From: Paraburkholderia ginsengiterrae
GTDB lineage: Bacteria > Pseudomonadota > Gammaproteobacteria > Burkholderiales > Burkholderiaceae
NCBI RefSeq assembly: GCF_001645125.1
Contig: NZ_LXKA01000393.1
Span: 62,001-126,000, forward strand
Direction of reading: 5' to 3'
DNA: 64,000 bases
A program made the translations under genes and the position numbers. This document shows, piece after piece, positions 44,747-56,761 of this stretch. A model generated the notes under the pieces. That model made no database searches, was not told the DNA's origin, and saw nothing but the letters and a program-made list of their open reading frames with translations. The stretch's first letter is position 1; each line of letters starts with the position of its first letter.

Positions 44747-46177
44747 ATGTCCCGGCCACTCCCCCTGCGCTCTCCTCCCATCGTGCGGCGCGCGAGGCGC
44801 CTCTGGCGCCAATACGGTATTTTCTGGCTCGGCGCGGTCGCCGTCGGCCTCGTCGCGGTGATGTATGCAAGGCTCATCGACCTGGGCTACAGCGAATTCC
44901 GCAGCCTGCAGCAAGAGCATGTGTGGGCGCCGCTGATTCTCACCCCCGCGGTCGCGGCGCTCGCCGGCTGGCTTACGCGCACCTTCTTCCGCGGCGCGGA
45001 AGGCAGCGGCATTCCACAGGTCATCGCCACGCTTCACTCCAAGCCGAGCGATCACGGCGCGCGGCTGCTGTCGTTCCGGATTCTGTTCGGCAAGATCGCC
45101 GTGTCCTTTCTGGCGATTCTCGGCGGTTTCACGATCGGTCGCGAAGGACCGACCGTGCAGGTCGGCGCGGCGCTGATGTTCAATCTGCGGCGGCTCTATC
45201 CGCGCTCCAACGCGCTGATCGAGCGGCAGCTGGTGCTGGCCGGCGCGGCGGCCGGATTGTCCGCGGCGTTCAACACGCCGCTCGCCGGCATCGTCTTCGC
45301 CATCGAGGAACTGACCCGCAGCTTCGAGGCGCGCGCAAGCGGCGTGCTAATTACCGCGATCATCATCGCCGGCGTGATCGCGCTCGGATTGAACGGCAAC
45401 TACACGTATTTCGGCACGATCCAGATCGGCGCGCACTTTCCCAAGCTGCTGGCGCTGGCCGTGCTGCTCACCGCGATCGTCACCGGCGCCGCGGGCGGCT
45501 TGTTCGGCTGGCTGCTGCTGAACACCGCGCGCTGGATTCCGGCGCCGCTGCGTCAATTGCATGGCGAGCGTCCGGTTGCGTTTGCCGCGTTGTGCGGTTT
45601 CGCGATCGCGGTGGTCGGCCTGATCTCGGGCGGCACAACCTTCGGCAGCGGCTATGCCGAGGCGCGCGGGTTGCTCGACGGGCAGACGCAGTTGTCGGTG
45701 TTCTATCCGTTCCTGAAGATGATCTCGATGGTCGGCTCGTACCTGCCAGGCATTCCGGGCGGCATCTTCGCACCTTCGCTGTCGATCGGCGCGGGCTTCG
45801 GCAATCTGCTGCATATCGTGTTCGACTCGATGAGCCTGCCCATGCTGATCGCGCTCGCGATGGTCGGCTATCTGGCCGCCGTCACGCAATCGCCGATCAC
45901 GTCGTTCGTGATTGTGATGGAGATGATCAACGGCCATGCGTTGGTGATTTCGTTGATGGCAACCGCGTTGATTGCGAGCCGCGTATCGCGCCTGTTCGCG
46001 CCTCCGCTGTATGAATCGCTGGCAGCGCGCTATATGGCGCCGCTGCCGCAACCGGCGCCCGCGCCGGTGCCCGAAGTCCCCGAAGTCGAAGCGCTCGACG
46101 CGGCTCCCGCGCCAGCCAATGGCGGATCGGACAGCGGCGCCAACGCTGCCGCCGGCTCTGACGCGCCACGTCAGTAG
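44747..46177 (+). CDS. clcA: ClC-family chloride channel or H+/Cl- antiporter
   Basis: A 476-residue inner-membrane protein of the ClC family. The three anion-pathway signatures are visible: GSGIPQV (about residue 87), GREGPTVQVG with the gating Glu (about 132), and GGIFAPSLSIGAGFGN (about 342). The gating Glu is intact. The C-terminus is a Pro/Ala-rich tail without CBS domains. I took the ATG at 44747 (MSRPLPLRSPP); the longer upstream frame has no family match. Its stop overlaps the convergent mini-lipoprotein gene by a few bases. Confidence 0.92.
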   Translation: MSRPLPLRSPPIVRRARRLWRQYGIFWLGAVAVGLVAVMYARLIDLGYSEFRSLQQEHVWAPLILTPAVAALAGWLTRTFFRGAEGSGIPQVIATLHSKPSDHGARLLSFRILFGKIAVSFLAILGGFTIGREGPTVQVGAALMFNLRRLYPRSNALIERQLVLAGAAAGLSAAFNTPLAGIVFAIEELTRSFEARASGVLITAIIIAGVIALGLNGNYTYFGTIQIGAHFPKLLALAVLLTAIVTGAAGGLFGWLLLNTARWIPAPLRQLHGERPVAFAALCGFAIAVVGLISGGTTFGSGYAEARGLLDGQTQLSVFYPFLKMISMVGSYLPGIPGGIFAPSLSIGAGFGNLLHIVFDSMSLPMLIALAMVGYLAAVTQSPITSFVIVMEMINGHALVISLMATALIASRVSRLFAPPLYESLAARYMAPLPQPAPAPVPEVPEVEALDAAPAPANGGSDSGANAAAGSDAPRQ

Positions 46178-46284
46178 ACAACGACCGCCGGCGCGCGCAT
46201 ATACACCGGCCGAGCCGGCACGACGACGCAGCCGGCCAGCATGACCGCCAGCACGGCGATCAGAAGCAGATTCTTTTTCATCAT
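46171..46284 (-). CDS. 37-residue mini-lipoprotein
   Basis: A very short gene encoding MMKKNLLLIAVLAVMLAGC (signal peptide with lipobox LAGC) and an 18-residue mature peptide rich in Val and Pro (VVVPARPVYMRAPAVVVY). An AAGGGAA lies just upstream of the tandem ATG-ATG start. It runs tail-to-tail with clcA and overlaps its stop by 7 bases. It resembles the other small lipoprotein at 42.8 kb in design but not in mature sequence. Function unknown. Confidence 0.65.
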   Translation of the reverse strand: MMKKNLLLIAVLAVMLAGCVVVPARPVYMRAPAVVVY

Positions 46285-46413
46285 GGGTTCCCTTGAGCGC
46301 ACGGGCGGGCGCTACGCCGAACTGGCGGGCCACGCTATGCCGTCATCGATCTGGAAGATGCGGCGCGTGCTGCACCCGGCGTGCCGCATCGCGTCCCGGT
46401 GAAGCCGGTGGAA

Positions 46414-46725
46414 TTACGCCCAGTGGCCTTCGACCCAGCGGTAGTTCGGGCCATGCTCGACCCAGTGGCCCGGCACCCAGTGATAGCCGACGCGCTCAAC
46501 TTGCCAGTGGCCCGCATCCCACACATAGCGGCCATGGTCCCAGCGCCAATGCCCCTTGTCCCACACATAGCCGACGCGCGGTGCCGGCACGACTTCATAG
46601 CGCACCGGCGGCGGCGCGGAAGGTGCGATGACAACGACTTCTTCAGCCGAAGCCGACGCGACTGCGGCTGCGCCGGCAGCGATCAATACGACGTTGACGA
46701 TCAGCGAACGAAAGGTCTTGTTCAT
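46414..46725 (-). CDS. Secreted WXXGXW-repeat protein (YXWY/BcpO-related family)
   Basis: A 103-residue protein. The signal peptide (cleavage after ASASA, about residue 27) is followed by a short Pro-rich stretch and then about four repeats of the type GYVWDKGHWRWDHGRYVWDAG, each with the WxxGxW core (VWDKGHW, VWDAGHW, WVPGHWV, WVEGHW). This pattern is PF12779, found in secreted or envelope proteins of Burkholderiales with no established function. I used the ATG at 46725 (MNKTFRSLIVN); the longer ORF upstream lacks support. Confidence 0.85.
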   Translation of the reverse strand: MNKTFRSLIVNVVLIAAGAAAVASASAEEVVVIAPSAPPPVRYEVVPAPRVGYVWDKGHWRWDHGRYVWDAGHWQVERVGYHWVPGHWVEHGPNYRWVEGHWA

Positions 46726-47022
46726 GATTTTCCCCTCTGTTGGTGGACACCGAATACGCGTGATCCGTGGTGTTATCCAATCAATGCGCGAGGGAACGGA
46801 CTGGCTGACTACGGGCGTGTAACGGCACACACCGAAGTGCAACGGATTATTTCGACGAGGGGGAAACACGCGAGAGAGCACACGCGGCACGCGCGCGAAG
46901 CGTCGGTACCGGCACGCTCCGCTGCGTCATGTCTTACCGACACGACGCGGCAAAGCGCGCGGCACATGTGAAACCGGCAGCGGCTCCTGAGAGACCAGGA
47001 AACCCGAGGCGACCCGAGGCGC

Positions 47023-47277
47023 TCAGGCCTGCGGTATTTCGATCTTGACCTCGAGCACTTCGAGATCGTCCTGGCGTTCGAGGCTCACGCGAATATCGTC
47101 ATGGGAGATCTTCACGTACTTCGAAATCACGGCGACCAGTTCGCGTTGCAACGCAGGCAGGTAATCGGCCGGCGCATGGCCGCCGGCGCGCTCGTGCGCG
47201 ATGATCAACTGCAGGCGTTCCTTCGCTACCGACGCGGATTTCTTCTTCTCGCCCAGCAAAAACGAAAGAATCGACAT
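47023..47277 (-). CDS. minE: Cell division topological specificity factor MinE
   Basis: An 84-residue protein that drives MinD oscillation by stimulating its ATPase and thereby confines MinC to the poles. N-terminal membrane-targeting and anti-MinCD segment [30 protein letters not shown], here seen as [14 protein letters not shown] then [14 protein letters not shown]-terminal topological domain ends [12 protein letters not shown]. It begins 14 bases after minD and closes the minCDE operon. Confidence 0.96.
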   Translation of the reverse strand: MSILSFLLGEKKKSASVAKERLQLIIAHERAGGHAPADYLPALQRELVAVISKYVKISHDDIRVSLERQDDLEVLEVKIEIPQA

Positions 47278-47291
47278 TACGTGCGCTCCCC

Positions 47292-48107
47292 TTACTTGGT
47301 GCCGAAGAGGCGCTGCAGCAGCCCGGGCTTCTGGTAATCGGTAAAGCGAAGCGACTTCTGCTCGCCGAGGAAACGCGACACGACGTCTTTATACGCCTCG
47401 GCCACATCGGTGCCGTCGAGGTGCACGGCCGGCAGGCCCTGGTTCGACGCATGCAGCACCGCTTCCGATTCCGGAATCACGCCGATCAGGTCGATGCGCA
47501 GGATTTCCTGAATGTCGGTGAGCGAGAGCATTTCGCCTTCGCTGACGCGCTTCGGGTTGTAGCGGGTGATCAGCAGGTGCTCCTTGATCGGCTCCTTGCT
47601 TTCGATCGCGCGCTTGGTCTTGGACGACAGAATGCCGAGGATGCGGTCCGAGTCGCGCACCGACGAAACTTCCGGATTCGTCACGATCAGCGCTTCGTCG
47701 GCGAAGTGCATGGCGAGCAGCGCTCCCGACTCGATACCGGCCGGCGAATCGCAGACGATGTATTCGAAATCCATCGCGATCAGATCGTTGATGACCTTCT
47801 CGACGCCTTCCATCGTCAACGCGTCTTTGTCACGCGTTTGCGAGGCCGGCAGGATGAACAGGTTCTCGCACTTCTTGTCCTTGATGAGCGCCTGGTTCAG
47901 GTTGGCTTCGCCCTGGATCACGTTGATCAGGTCATACACCACACGTCGCTCACAGCCCATGATGAGGTCGAGGTTACGCAGGCCGACGTCGAAGTCGATC
48001 ACGGCGGTCTTGCTGCCCCGCAATGCGAGGGCCGATGCAAAACTCGCGCTCGTGGTCGTCTTGCCCACGCCACCCTTGCCCGAAGTCACCACAATGATTT
48101 TTGCCAT
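47292..48107 (-). CDS. minD: Septum site-determining ATPase MinD
   Basis: A 271-residue P-loop ATPase with deviant Walker [10 protein letters not shown], conserved [12 protein letters not shown] switch region and a C-terminal amphipathic membrane-binding helix (LLQRLFGTK). ATP-bound dimers bind the membrane and recruit MinC; MinE releases them. Start ATG at 48107. The gap to minC is about 105 bases, so minDE may have their own promoter. Confidence 0.97.
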   Translation of the reverse strand: MAKIIVVTSGKGGVGKTTTSASFASALALRGSKTAVIDFDVGLRNLDLIMGCERRVVYDLINVIQGEANLNQALIKDKKCENLFILPASQTRDKDALTMEGVEKVINDLIAMDFEYIVCDSPAGIESGALLAMHFADEALIVTNPEVSSVRDSDRILGILSSKTKRAIESKEPIKEHLLITRYNPKRVSEGEMLSLTDIQEILRIDLIGVIPESEAVLHASNQGLPAVHLDGTDVAEAYKDVVSRFLGEQKSLRFTDYQKPGLLQRLFGTK

Positions 48108-48211
48108 TACCCTTACCTTGTGTTCGTCAAATTCATCAATTATGTGCGGCCAAATTTGCCGTGAACCGGCGCCTGCCCTGTACGTTCAGGACACTGCGCG
48201 CTTCACGCCGG

Positions 48212-49078
48212 TCAGGTCAGCCGCAGCGGTTCGATCATCAACTTCTCTTCTTCGAGCCAGATCTGTACCGGCTTGCCGAGCACGTCGGCCGGCAGCGGGT
48301 TCTCGGTCGTCCGATAGATGCCCGCGATCGAGATGAGTTCCGGCTCGAGACACGTGCAGAAAATGCGCGCGTCGTGATTGCCCAGCACGCCGGCCAATGC
48401 CCGGCCGCGCAGCGGCGCGTAAATATGGATATTGCCTTCCGCGATCACTTCCGCGCCGTGGCTCACGAGGCCGAGCACGACCAGGTCGCCCTTGGCGTAG
48501 ATGCGCTGGCCGGAGCGCAGCGGCTTGTCGATCACCGTGGTTTGCGACGAAGTGGCGAGACGCACCGGCTCCGCGGCGGGAGCAGGTTCGACTGTGGCCG
48601 GCGCGCCGGCTTCGGGAGACCCGCCGGCGGGCGCGACTGCGGCGGCTTCGAACAGATCGGCCGGCGGCGTGGCGGTCGCGGCCGTCGCAGCCGGTGCTGG
48701 AACGGGAGCGGGAGCGGCGCCGTTGGCGCTTTCTTCGTCAGCGGACCGGCCGGCGGCACCGCGGCGGTCGCGAGCTTCGAGCAGCGGCAACGCGGACTCG
48801 GCGGCCCACGTCTGCTGTGCATTGGCGACCACGCCGACCGGGCGCATGCGCACGCTGCCGAGCAGTTGGGCGATGTCCGCCAGCGGCACGCGTTCATGCT
48901 CGGTGAGGCGGCGCACATCGATCGCGACGACGTCGTTGGCGAAAAATTCAGGGGTCGCCTCGAAGCGCCGGGTCAGTTCGGCACGCATTGCGTCGAGGTC
49001 GGTTGTCTTGACCACGAACAGGAGTGTGTCGACAGAGCCGCTGCGAAGTTCGAAAAAGGGCGATTTCTTGGGCGACAT
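48212..49078 (-). CDS. minC: Septum formation inhibitor MinC
   Basis: A 288-residue FtsZ-polymerisation antagonist. N-terminal FtsZ-inhibitory domain (about residues 5-105, [18 protein letters not shown]), then a long Ala/Pro-rich linker (about 110-180), then the beta-helical C-terminal domain that dimerises and binds MinD ([22 protein letters not shown] onward, with [16 protein letters not shown]). The linker is longer than in E. coli MinC (231 residues). I used the ATG at 49078 ([12 protein letters not shown]); a TTG four codons earlier is an alternative. No strong ribosome-binding site is visible. Confidence 0.94.
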   Translation of the reverse strand: MSPKKSPFFELRSGSVDTLLFVVKTTDLDAMRAELTRRFEATPEFFANDVVAIDVRRLTEHERVPLADIAQLLGSVRMRPVGVVANAQQTWAAESALPLLEARDRRGAAGRSADEESANGAAPAPVPAPAATAATATPPADLFEAAAVAPAGGSPEAGAPATVEPAPAAEPVRLATSSQTTVIDKPLRSGQRIYAKGDLVVLGLVSHGAEVIAEGNIHIYAPLRGRALAGVLGNHDARIFCTCLEPELISIAGIYRTTENPLPADVLGKPVQIWLEEEKLMIEPLRLT

Positions 49079-49289
49079 AGCGTTCGGCAAAAAATTTTGC
49101 GTATTTTACAGGCGTCGACGCGCACGAGCAGCTTTTTTGCCGGAAGAACGGGTCGCCGCGATTGCGGCGCAGTCGTGAGGAACCTGCGCGATGGCCGGTC
49201 AGCCCGCGCTTCGCGCCGACAACCCGGCCACGAACGCTGAACAGACGCGGATGGGAATCGAGCGGCAGGCTGTTGCGCCGCTCGCGAGA

Positions 49290-49823
49290 TCACTGCTGAA
49301 ACACCTGGGACGTGGTCGGCACGTGGCGCACCAGCAGACTTTCGGCCTGGTCGGGCGCGCGCGTGATACGCCGGTGCTCGCCGGTCGGACCAAAGCCGAG
49401 CGCTTCGTAAAAGCGCATGGCGGTGCGATTGGCGTCGGCGACCCACGCGTAGATTTCGGTGGCGCCTTCGTTGGCGAGCCAGGTGCTGGCCGTGTCGACC
49501 AGCAACTCGCCGCCCCGCAGATGACGCACGGCGGGCGCCACCCACAGTTCGCCGACAAACGCGCGGCGCGCCGCGCTGTCTTCGAAATGCGCTTCGATCA
49601 GTCCGGCGGGATGGCCCTCGGTATAGAGGATGAAGCTGGTGACGATGAAGGAAACCGCATGTTCCGCGGCAGTGGCATCGAAACTGGCGGCGCCCGCCGA
49701 CAACGCGTCTTCTAGCGTGGCGCCGAAGGCATAGGGCGCCTCCCGCAGCGACGCAGTACGGAGTTCGCGAAACACGGCGCCCTGGTCAGCGGCGATACGG
49801 CGAACGGTCAATGACGGACTCAT
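49290..49823 (-). CDS. GNAT-family N-acetyltransferase
   Basis: A 177-residue acetyl-CoA-dependent acetyltransferase. GNAT motif A is visible as VGELWVAPAVRHLRGGELLV, where the usual R/Q-x-x-G-x-G/A is partly degenerate (RHLRGG), and motif B as NRTAMRFYEALGFGPTGEHR. It may act on a small molecule or protein; nothing in the context names the acceptor. Single gene, co-directional with map and minCDE but separated by about 200 bases on each side. Confidence 0.88.
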   Translation of the reverse strand: MSPSLTVRRIAADQGAVFRELRTASLREAPYAFGATLEDALSAGAASFDATAAEHAVSFIVTSFILYTEGHPAGLIEAHFEDSAARRAFVGELWVAPAVRHLRGGELLVDTASTWLANEGATEIYAWVADANRTAMRFYEALGFGPTGEHRRITRAPDQAESLLVRHVPTTSQVFQQ

Positions 49824-50017
49824 GCAGACAAAAACCCCTTGAAATCCTAAGGCGTAGCTTTAACCGAACCGGCGCGAGAGTCAAATCATTATTTACCGGA
49901 TTGTGCCATGCCTCACAGGAAGTCCCTTGAGGACCTCTCGCGCAGCACACACACTCCCTAGCATGTCGCGCGCCCGTGCGCGGCGCATGCGTGCCGGACG
50001 CGGCACATGCAACGTGT

Positions 50018-50803
50018 TTACGGCGCTTCGTAGCGGCCGGTACCGTCTGGCCAGGGTGTCAGCAGTTCATAGCCGTCTTCGGTCACGGCAATCATATGCT
50101 CCCATTGCGCCGACAACGAACGGTCTTTGGTGACGACGGTCCAGCCGTCGCGCTGCACCGTCGTGCCGGCGCGGCCGGCGTTGATCATCGGTTCGATCGT
50201 GAAGACCATGCCCGGCTTCAGACGCACGCCCTGCCCCGGCTGGCCGTAGTGCAGCACTTGCGGGTCTTCGTGATAGACCTTGCCGATGCCGTGCCCGCAG
50301 TAGTCACGCACGATGGAGAAGCCGTCGCGCTGGGCGACCTTCTGGATGGCATAGCCAACGTCGCCGAGCGTGGCGCCCGGCTTCACTTCGCGGATGCCGG
50401 CGAGCATCGCCTCATAGGTCGTGTCGATCAGCTGGCGCGCCACCGTGCTCGGCTCGCCCACGCAATACATGCGGCTGGTGTCGCCGAAATAACCGTCCTT
50501 GATGATCGCGACGTCGATGTTGATGATGTCGCCGTCTTTCAGAATCTCGCTGCGATTCGGAATGCCGTGGCACACCACCTGGTTGACCGAAGTGCAGACG
50601 GTCTTAGGAAAACCCAGATAGCCGACATTCGCAGGAATCGACTTTTGCGTCTTGACAATGTAGTCGTTGCACAGTGCGTCCAGCTCGTCGGTGGAGACAC
50701 CGGCCTTGACGTGCTCGCCGATCATTGCCAGAACGTCGGCGGCGAGGCGGCCGGAAATGCGCAGCTTGGCGATGTCGTCGGGAGTCTTGTAGGTAATGGC
50801 CAT
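50018..50803 (-). CDS. map: Methionine aminopeptidase, type I
   Basis: Removes the initiator methionine from new proteins. 261 residues. The five metal ligands of the pita-bread fold are visible: Asp in DIINIDVAIIKDGYFGDTS (two Asp), His in YCGHGIGKVYHEDP, Glu in FTIEPMIN and Glu in HMIAVTEDGYELLTPW. I used the ATG at 50803 (MAITYKTPDDIAKL), which matches the family; a longer upstream frame is unsupported. No N-terminal zinc-finger or SH3 extension. Confidence 0.96.
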   Translation of the reverse strand: MAITYKTPDDIAKLRISGRLAADVLAMIGEHVKAGVSTDELDALCNDYIVKTQKSIPANVGYLGFPKTVCTSVNQVVCHGIPNRSEILKDGDIINIDVAIIKDGYFGDTSRMYCVGEPSTVARQLIDTTYEAMLAGIREVKPGATLGDVGYAIQKVAQRDGFSIVRDYCGHGIGKVYHEDPQVLHYGQPGQGVRLKPGMVFTIEPMINAGRAGTTVQRDGWTVVTKDRSLSAQWEHMIAVTEDGYELLTPWPDGTGRYEAP

Positions 50804-51094
50804 GAATTCGGTCGATGGGGTCGAATGGAGTGCGATGTTCAATCGGACAGCCAATTGTACAGAGGATCGCCGCCGTACCGCCACGAACCGGGCAAAACGT
50901 GCGGCGCTGAAGGCTTCGCGATGCAAGTCTGTGCCAGTCTATCAGTACAACCAATTGAATCGATCAGCCGATTTATGTGTGCTCCACGACTTCGCGTAAT
51001 ACGATCTGCAGGCGGGCACGGCAATAGCAGCGACGAATCGAAATCCGCAGCGACGTTCAATGCCAATTGCGATCCGTCGTCGTAGGAACCTGCT

Positions 51095-51259
51095 TTAACT
51101 CTTGCTCGACGTCTTGGCGACGAACGGCGTGGGGGTGTGTTGAATCTGCTCGCTGCCACACTTCGGGCAGCGCGGGTGAGCGGTTTGATGCTCCGCGAGA
51201 TGTTCAACGTGTTCGAACGTCTCGCCACATTTCTCGCAACGATATCGGTAAGTCGGCAT
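51095..51259 (-). CDS. FmdB-type zinc-ribbon protein
   Basis: A 54-residue protein with two Cys pairs, CEKCGE and CPKCGS, that would bind one zinc ion. It starts MPTYRYRCEKCGETFE, as in the FmdB regulatory family (PF09723). I used the ATG at 51259, with GGAGAGATGCC upstream. FmdB was named from formamidase gene clusters, but most members, including this stand-alone one, have no known role. Confidence 0.88.
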   Translation of the reverse strand: MPTYRYRCEKCGETFEHVEHLAEHQTAHPRCPKCGSEQIQHTPTPFVAKTSSKS

Positions 51260-51396
51260 GGCATCTCTCCAGCGCGAAACTTGCATGTGCGGCCCCGGAC
51301 GAAGCCCGGGCGGTGTGCGGCAGCCCCGATGAATCATTGTAGTTCAGCAGATGGACAGACAGAAATCGTTGATTCGTCGCCATGGCGGCGACTCCG

Positions 51397-51780
51397 TCAC
51401 GCAATCCGCTCAACCCACTGAGTGCGCCAGCCTGGCGCCTCAAAGGACTCTGAAAAATATTGGGTCTCGTGCACGACCTTGCCGTCAACAAACTCCATGA
51501 TGCTCACGACGCACGCTGGCCGCCCGTTATAGGTAATCGTGTATTCGGTAATCCACAGACTCCCGTTTCCCTGGATTCGCCTGACGTCGAACCCGGATGG
51601 CTTATCGGGATGATGGCCTCGCAACGCCTGCAAATTGGCCCGCCCAATAATTCGTTCACCTGATTGAGGATAGTCGCAGATGGCGCCATCGTCGTAAATG
51701 TCGTGTTCCGCGATTAGATCGCCAGCGGCCGACGCGCGCCAGTGCGCATTCAGCGCTTCACGCATTTGTTGGTCCTGCAT
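51397..51780 (-). CDS. NTF2-like (SnoaL-type) protein
   Basis: A 127-residue protein with the NTF2-like cone fold pattern: a helical start (ALNAHWRASAAGDLIAEHDIYDDGAICDYPQ), then beta strands RRIQGNGSLWITEYTITYNG and VSIMEFVDGKVVHETQYFSE, cut here to the visible motifs YPQSGERIIGR and FVDGKVVHETQYFSE. Such domains bind small ligands or act as isomerases/hydrolases, and no specific function is readable. GC content is lower here than in the surrounding genes. It lies on the 3' side of tRNA-Ser, a position where acquired DNA is often found. Confidence 0.82.
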   Translation of the reverse strand: MQDQQMREALNAHWRASAAGDLIAEHDIYDDGAICDYPQSGERIIGRANLQALRGHHPDKPSGFDVRRIQGNGSLWITEYTITYNGRPACVVSIMEFVDGKVVHETQYFSESFEAPGWRTQWVERIA

Positions 51781-52257
51781 GGGGCGCCTCCGGATACAGA
51801 TGACGTACGGTCATCCCACCCCATGGATGCTAGTCTGATTTTCGCTCAACTTCCATGTCCGTCTGCGGCGGCCTCAACGGCGAAGCTCGCATCAAGGCAA
51901 AACCAAAACCCTCAATACCATCGATAAGCGCGCGCCGCAGGATAGAACACCCTCCCGCACCCATAGACGCACCGATACCAGTTGCCCCCTGTTGGCCCGA
52001 CACCCGCAAGATGGAAACGGCACTTGTGGACGGCCCCAGAATTCCCCATTGATGTCTCCTCGAATTGTCAGAGGATCGACTGAAACATGTCGTTTCGTCG
52101 GCCCACTGGCGGGAGTTGATTTTTTGATCGGAAAGGAAATTTCGTGCTTCACGCATGAAGGTTCATGCATAGAACACGAAAGTGTTACCGGATCTTACTG
52201 GAAATGGAAAGTCGCGGCTCTTAAAGCTTTGGCAGGCTCTTTGGCCGAGCAGAAACG
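51781..52257. other. Unassigned region on the 3' side of tRNA-Ser
   Basis: About 480 bases with lower GC than the rest of the window. Several short ORFs exist on both strands (for example 51830-52156 on the minus strand), but none has a good ribosome-binding site or a recognisable family. It may be decayed sequence. I found no second copy of the tRNA 3' end that would mark an attachment site. Confidence 0.4.
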
Positions 52258-52285
52258 AAAACAGGCCCCGAAGGGCCTGTTTTTC
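52258..52285 (-). terminator. Intrinsic terminator of tRNA-Ser
   Basis: A perfect 11-bp stem (AAAACAGGCCC with GGGCCTGTTTT), CGAA loop, A and T runs on the two sides. It lies 5 bases beyond the tRNA 3' end in the minus direction. Confidence 0.9.
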
Positions 52286-52381
<96 letters not shown>

Positions 52382-52531
52382 GGGGTACTGCCTTACTGCT
52401 TCTCAAGCCTTGGCCGGCGGCCAGAGAAGGCAGGATTATAGAACATTTTTTTGTTTCCGCAAGCCCTCTCTTGAGAAAATTTCGGGGGCGAGGCATTCAT
52501 CCTGACCGCGCCCCTGAACCGGCACCAGCGT

Positions 52532-55193
<2,662 letters not shown>

Positions 55194-55362
55194 GACGTTT
55201 TAGAGATAATCTCGGCTTTCCGGACGCGGTCCGTATGAAGGCGGCGCACTGCCGGATGAGCAAACCCGGCACCCAAAGGTGCGGGCAATGTCCTGCATTA
55301 TGACAGCGACGGCGCCCTAACAAGTCTGCAAGCAACAGCATTACCAACAGGGACAAGACCAG

Positions 55363-56679
55363 ATGGCACAAGATCCACTCGCCGGCGACGCCGGTTCCAC
55401 TTACGCACCGCTCACGCCGGTGCCCGACGCGCGGCGCGCGTTCCGCACCGGCGACGCCTTCGCACTCTGGTTCTCGCTCGGCATCGGCCTGCTGGTCGCG
55501 CAAGCGGGCGCACTGCTGGTGCCGGGGCTGTCGCTGCCCCATGCGCTCGTCGCCATTGTGATCGGCAGCGCGATCGGCGTGGTGCTGCTGGCACTCGCCG
55601 GCGTGATCGGCACGGACACGGGCCTCGCGGCCATGTCGTCGTTGCGGCCGACGCTCGGCGTGCGCGGCGCGTCGGTGCCCGCCGTGCTGAACGCGGTGCA
55701 ACTGGTCGGCTGGGGCTCGTTTGAAGTCATCGTGATGCGCGATTCCGCCGACGCGCTCGCCAAGCAGGCCTTCGGCTTCTCCATGCCGCTCATCTGGACT
55801 GTGATCTTCGGCTTGCTCGCCACGCTGCTGGCGATCAGCGGTCCGCTGTCGTTCGTCCGGCGCTTCCTGCGCACATGGGGCATCTGGCTGCTGCTCGCGG
55901 GCGCGGCGTGGCTCTCGTGGAATCTGCTCGCGAGGCACGATCTGGCCGCGCTGATGCGCCGCCCCGGCACGGGCGAGATGTCGTTCGGCGGCGCGATCGA
56001 TCTGGTGGTGGCGATGCCGCTGTCATGGCTGCCGCTGATCGCCGACTACACCCGCTTTGCCCGGCGCCCCGGCGAGACGTTCCGCGGAACGCTGCTCGGC
56101 TATGGCATCGCCAACCTCTGGTTTTACGCGCTCGGCGCGATCTACGGCCTCGCGGCGGGCGGCGGCGATGCGCTGCTGACCGGCGCTCTCGCGCAAGCCG
56201 GCGGCGGCCTTGCGCTGCTGCTGATCCTGATCGACGAAGTCGACAACGCCTTCGCCGACATTCACTCGGCCGCGGTTTCGACCGGTACGTTCTGGACGCG
56301 CGGCACCGTGCCGATGCTGTCGGCGGCGTTTGGCGCGCTCTGCACGCTGATCGCCCTGCTCGTGCCGATGGACAAGTATCAGAACTTCCTGCTGCTGATC
56401 GGCTCGGTGTTCGCGCCGCTGTTCGGCGTGGTGCTGGTGGACCATTTCATCGTGCGCAAGCGCCGTATCGAAGCGGCCGCGCTCGCCGATGCACGGGGCC
56501 GTTATGCGTTCTCGGGCGGCTGGCATCTGAGCGCGTTTGCCGCGTGGGCCATCGGCATCGCCGCGTATCAGGTGATCAATCAATGGCTGCCGAATCTCGG
56601 CGCGACCTTGCCCGCGCTGGCGATCGGCGCGCTGTGTTATCTGGCGTTCGTGTCGGCGCGCAAGACTGCGTATGCGTAA
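55363..56679 (+). CDS. NCS1-family permease (cytosine/purine/hydroxymethylpyrimidine type)
   Basis: A 438-residue, 12-helix inner-membrane transporter of the nucleobase:cation symporter-1 family. N-terminal SLGIGLLVAQAGALLVPGLS and the mid-protein VQLVGWGSFEVIVM and MSFGGAIDLVVAMPLSWLPLIADYTRF are family features (shown by the cores LVGWGSFEVIV and SWLPLIADYTRF). Similar proteins are annotated CodB or CytX. Its position beside a guanidinobutyrase-like gene and a LysR gene suggests it imports a guanidino compound rather than a pyrimidine; a similar transporter neighbours gbuA in Pseudomonas. No TPP riboswitch core is seen upstream. It converges with gbuA. Confidence 0.9.
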   Translation: MAQDPLAGDAGSTYAPLTPVPDARRAFRTGDAFALWFSLGIGLLVAQAGALLVPGLSLPHALVAIVIGSAIGVVLLALAGVIGTDTGLAAMSSLRPTLGVRGASVPAVLNAVQLVGWGSFEVIVMRDSADALAKQAFGFSMPLIWTVIFGLLATLLAISGPLSFVRRFLRTWGIWLLLAGAAWLSWNLLARHDLAALMRRPGTGEMSFGGAIDLVVAMPLSWLPLIADYTRFARRPGETFRGTLLGYGIANLWFYALGAIYGLAAGGGDALLTGALAQAGGGLALLLILIDEVDNAFADIHSAAVSTGTFWTRGTVPMLSAAFGALCTLIALLVPMDKYQNFLLLIGSVFAPLFGVVLVDHFIVRKRRIEAAALADARGRYAFSGGWHLSAFAAWAIGIAAYQVINQWLPNLGATLPALAIGALCYLAFVSARKTAYA

Positions 56680-56707
56680 GGCTTGAGCGAGCGGCACGCA
56701 GAAACAC

Positions 56708-56733
56708 AAAAAGGCCTGCAATGCAGGCCTTTT
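56708..56733. terminator. Bidirectional terminator between NCS1 permease and gbuA
   Basis: A perfect stem AAAAGGCCTGC with GCAGGCCTTTT around a 3-base loop, with A and T runs on the two sides, between two convergent genes. Confidence 0.9.
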
Positions 56734-56761
56734 CTTCTTTGCACGTTCCTTGCGCGTCACT

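Noticed and set aside
51830-52156. 108-codon minus-strand ORF beside tRNA-Ser
   Set aside because: No ribosome-binding site, no recognisable domain and overlapping alternatives of similar length on both strands.
55201-55362. TPP riboswitch upstream of the CytX-like permease
   Set aside because: No CTGAGA core or downstream ACCTGAtctGGaTAATaCC-type segment is present.
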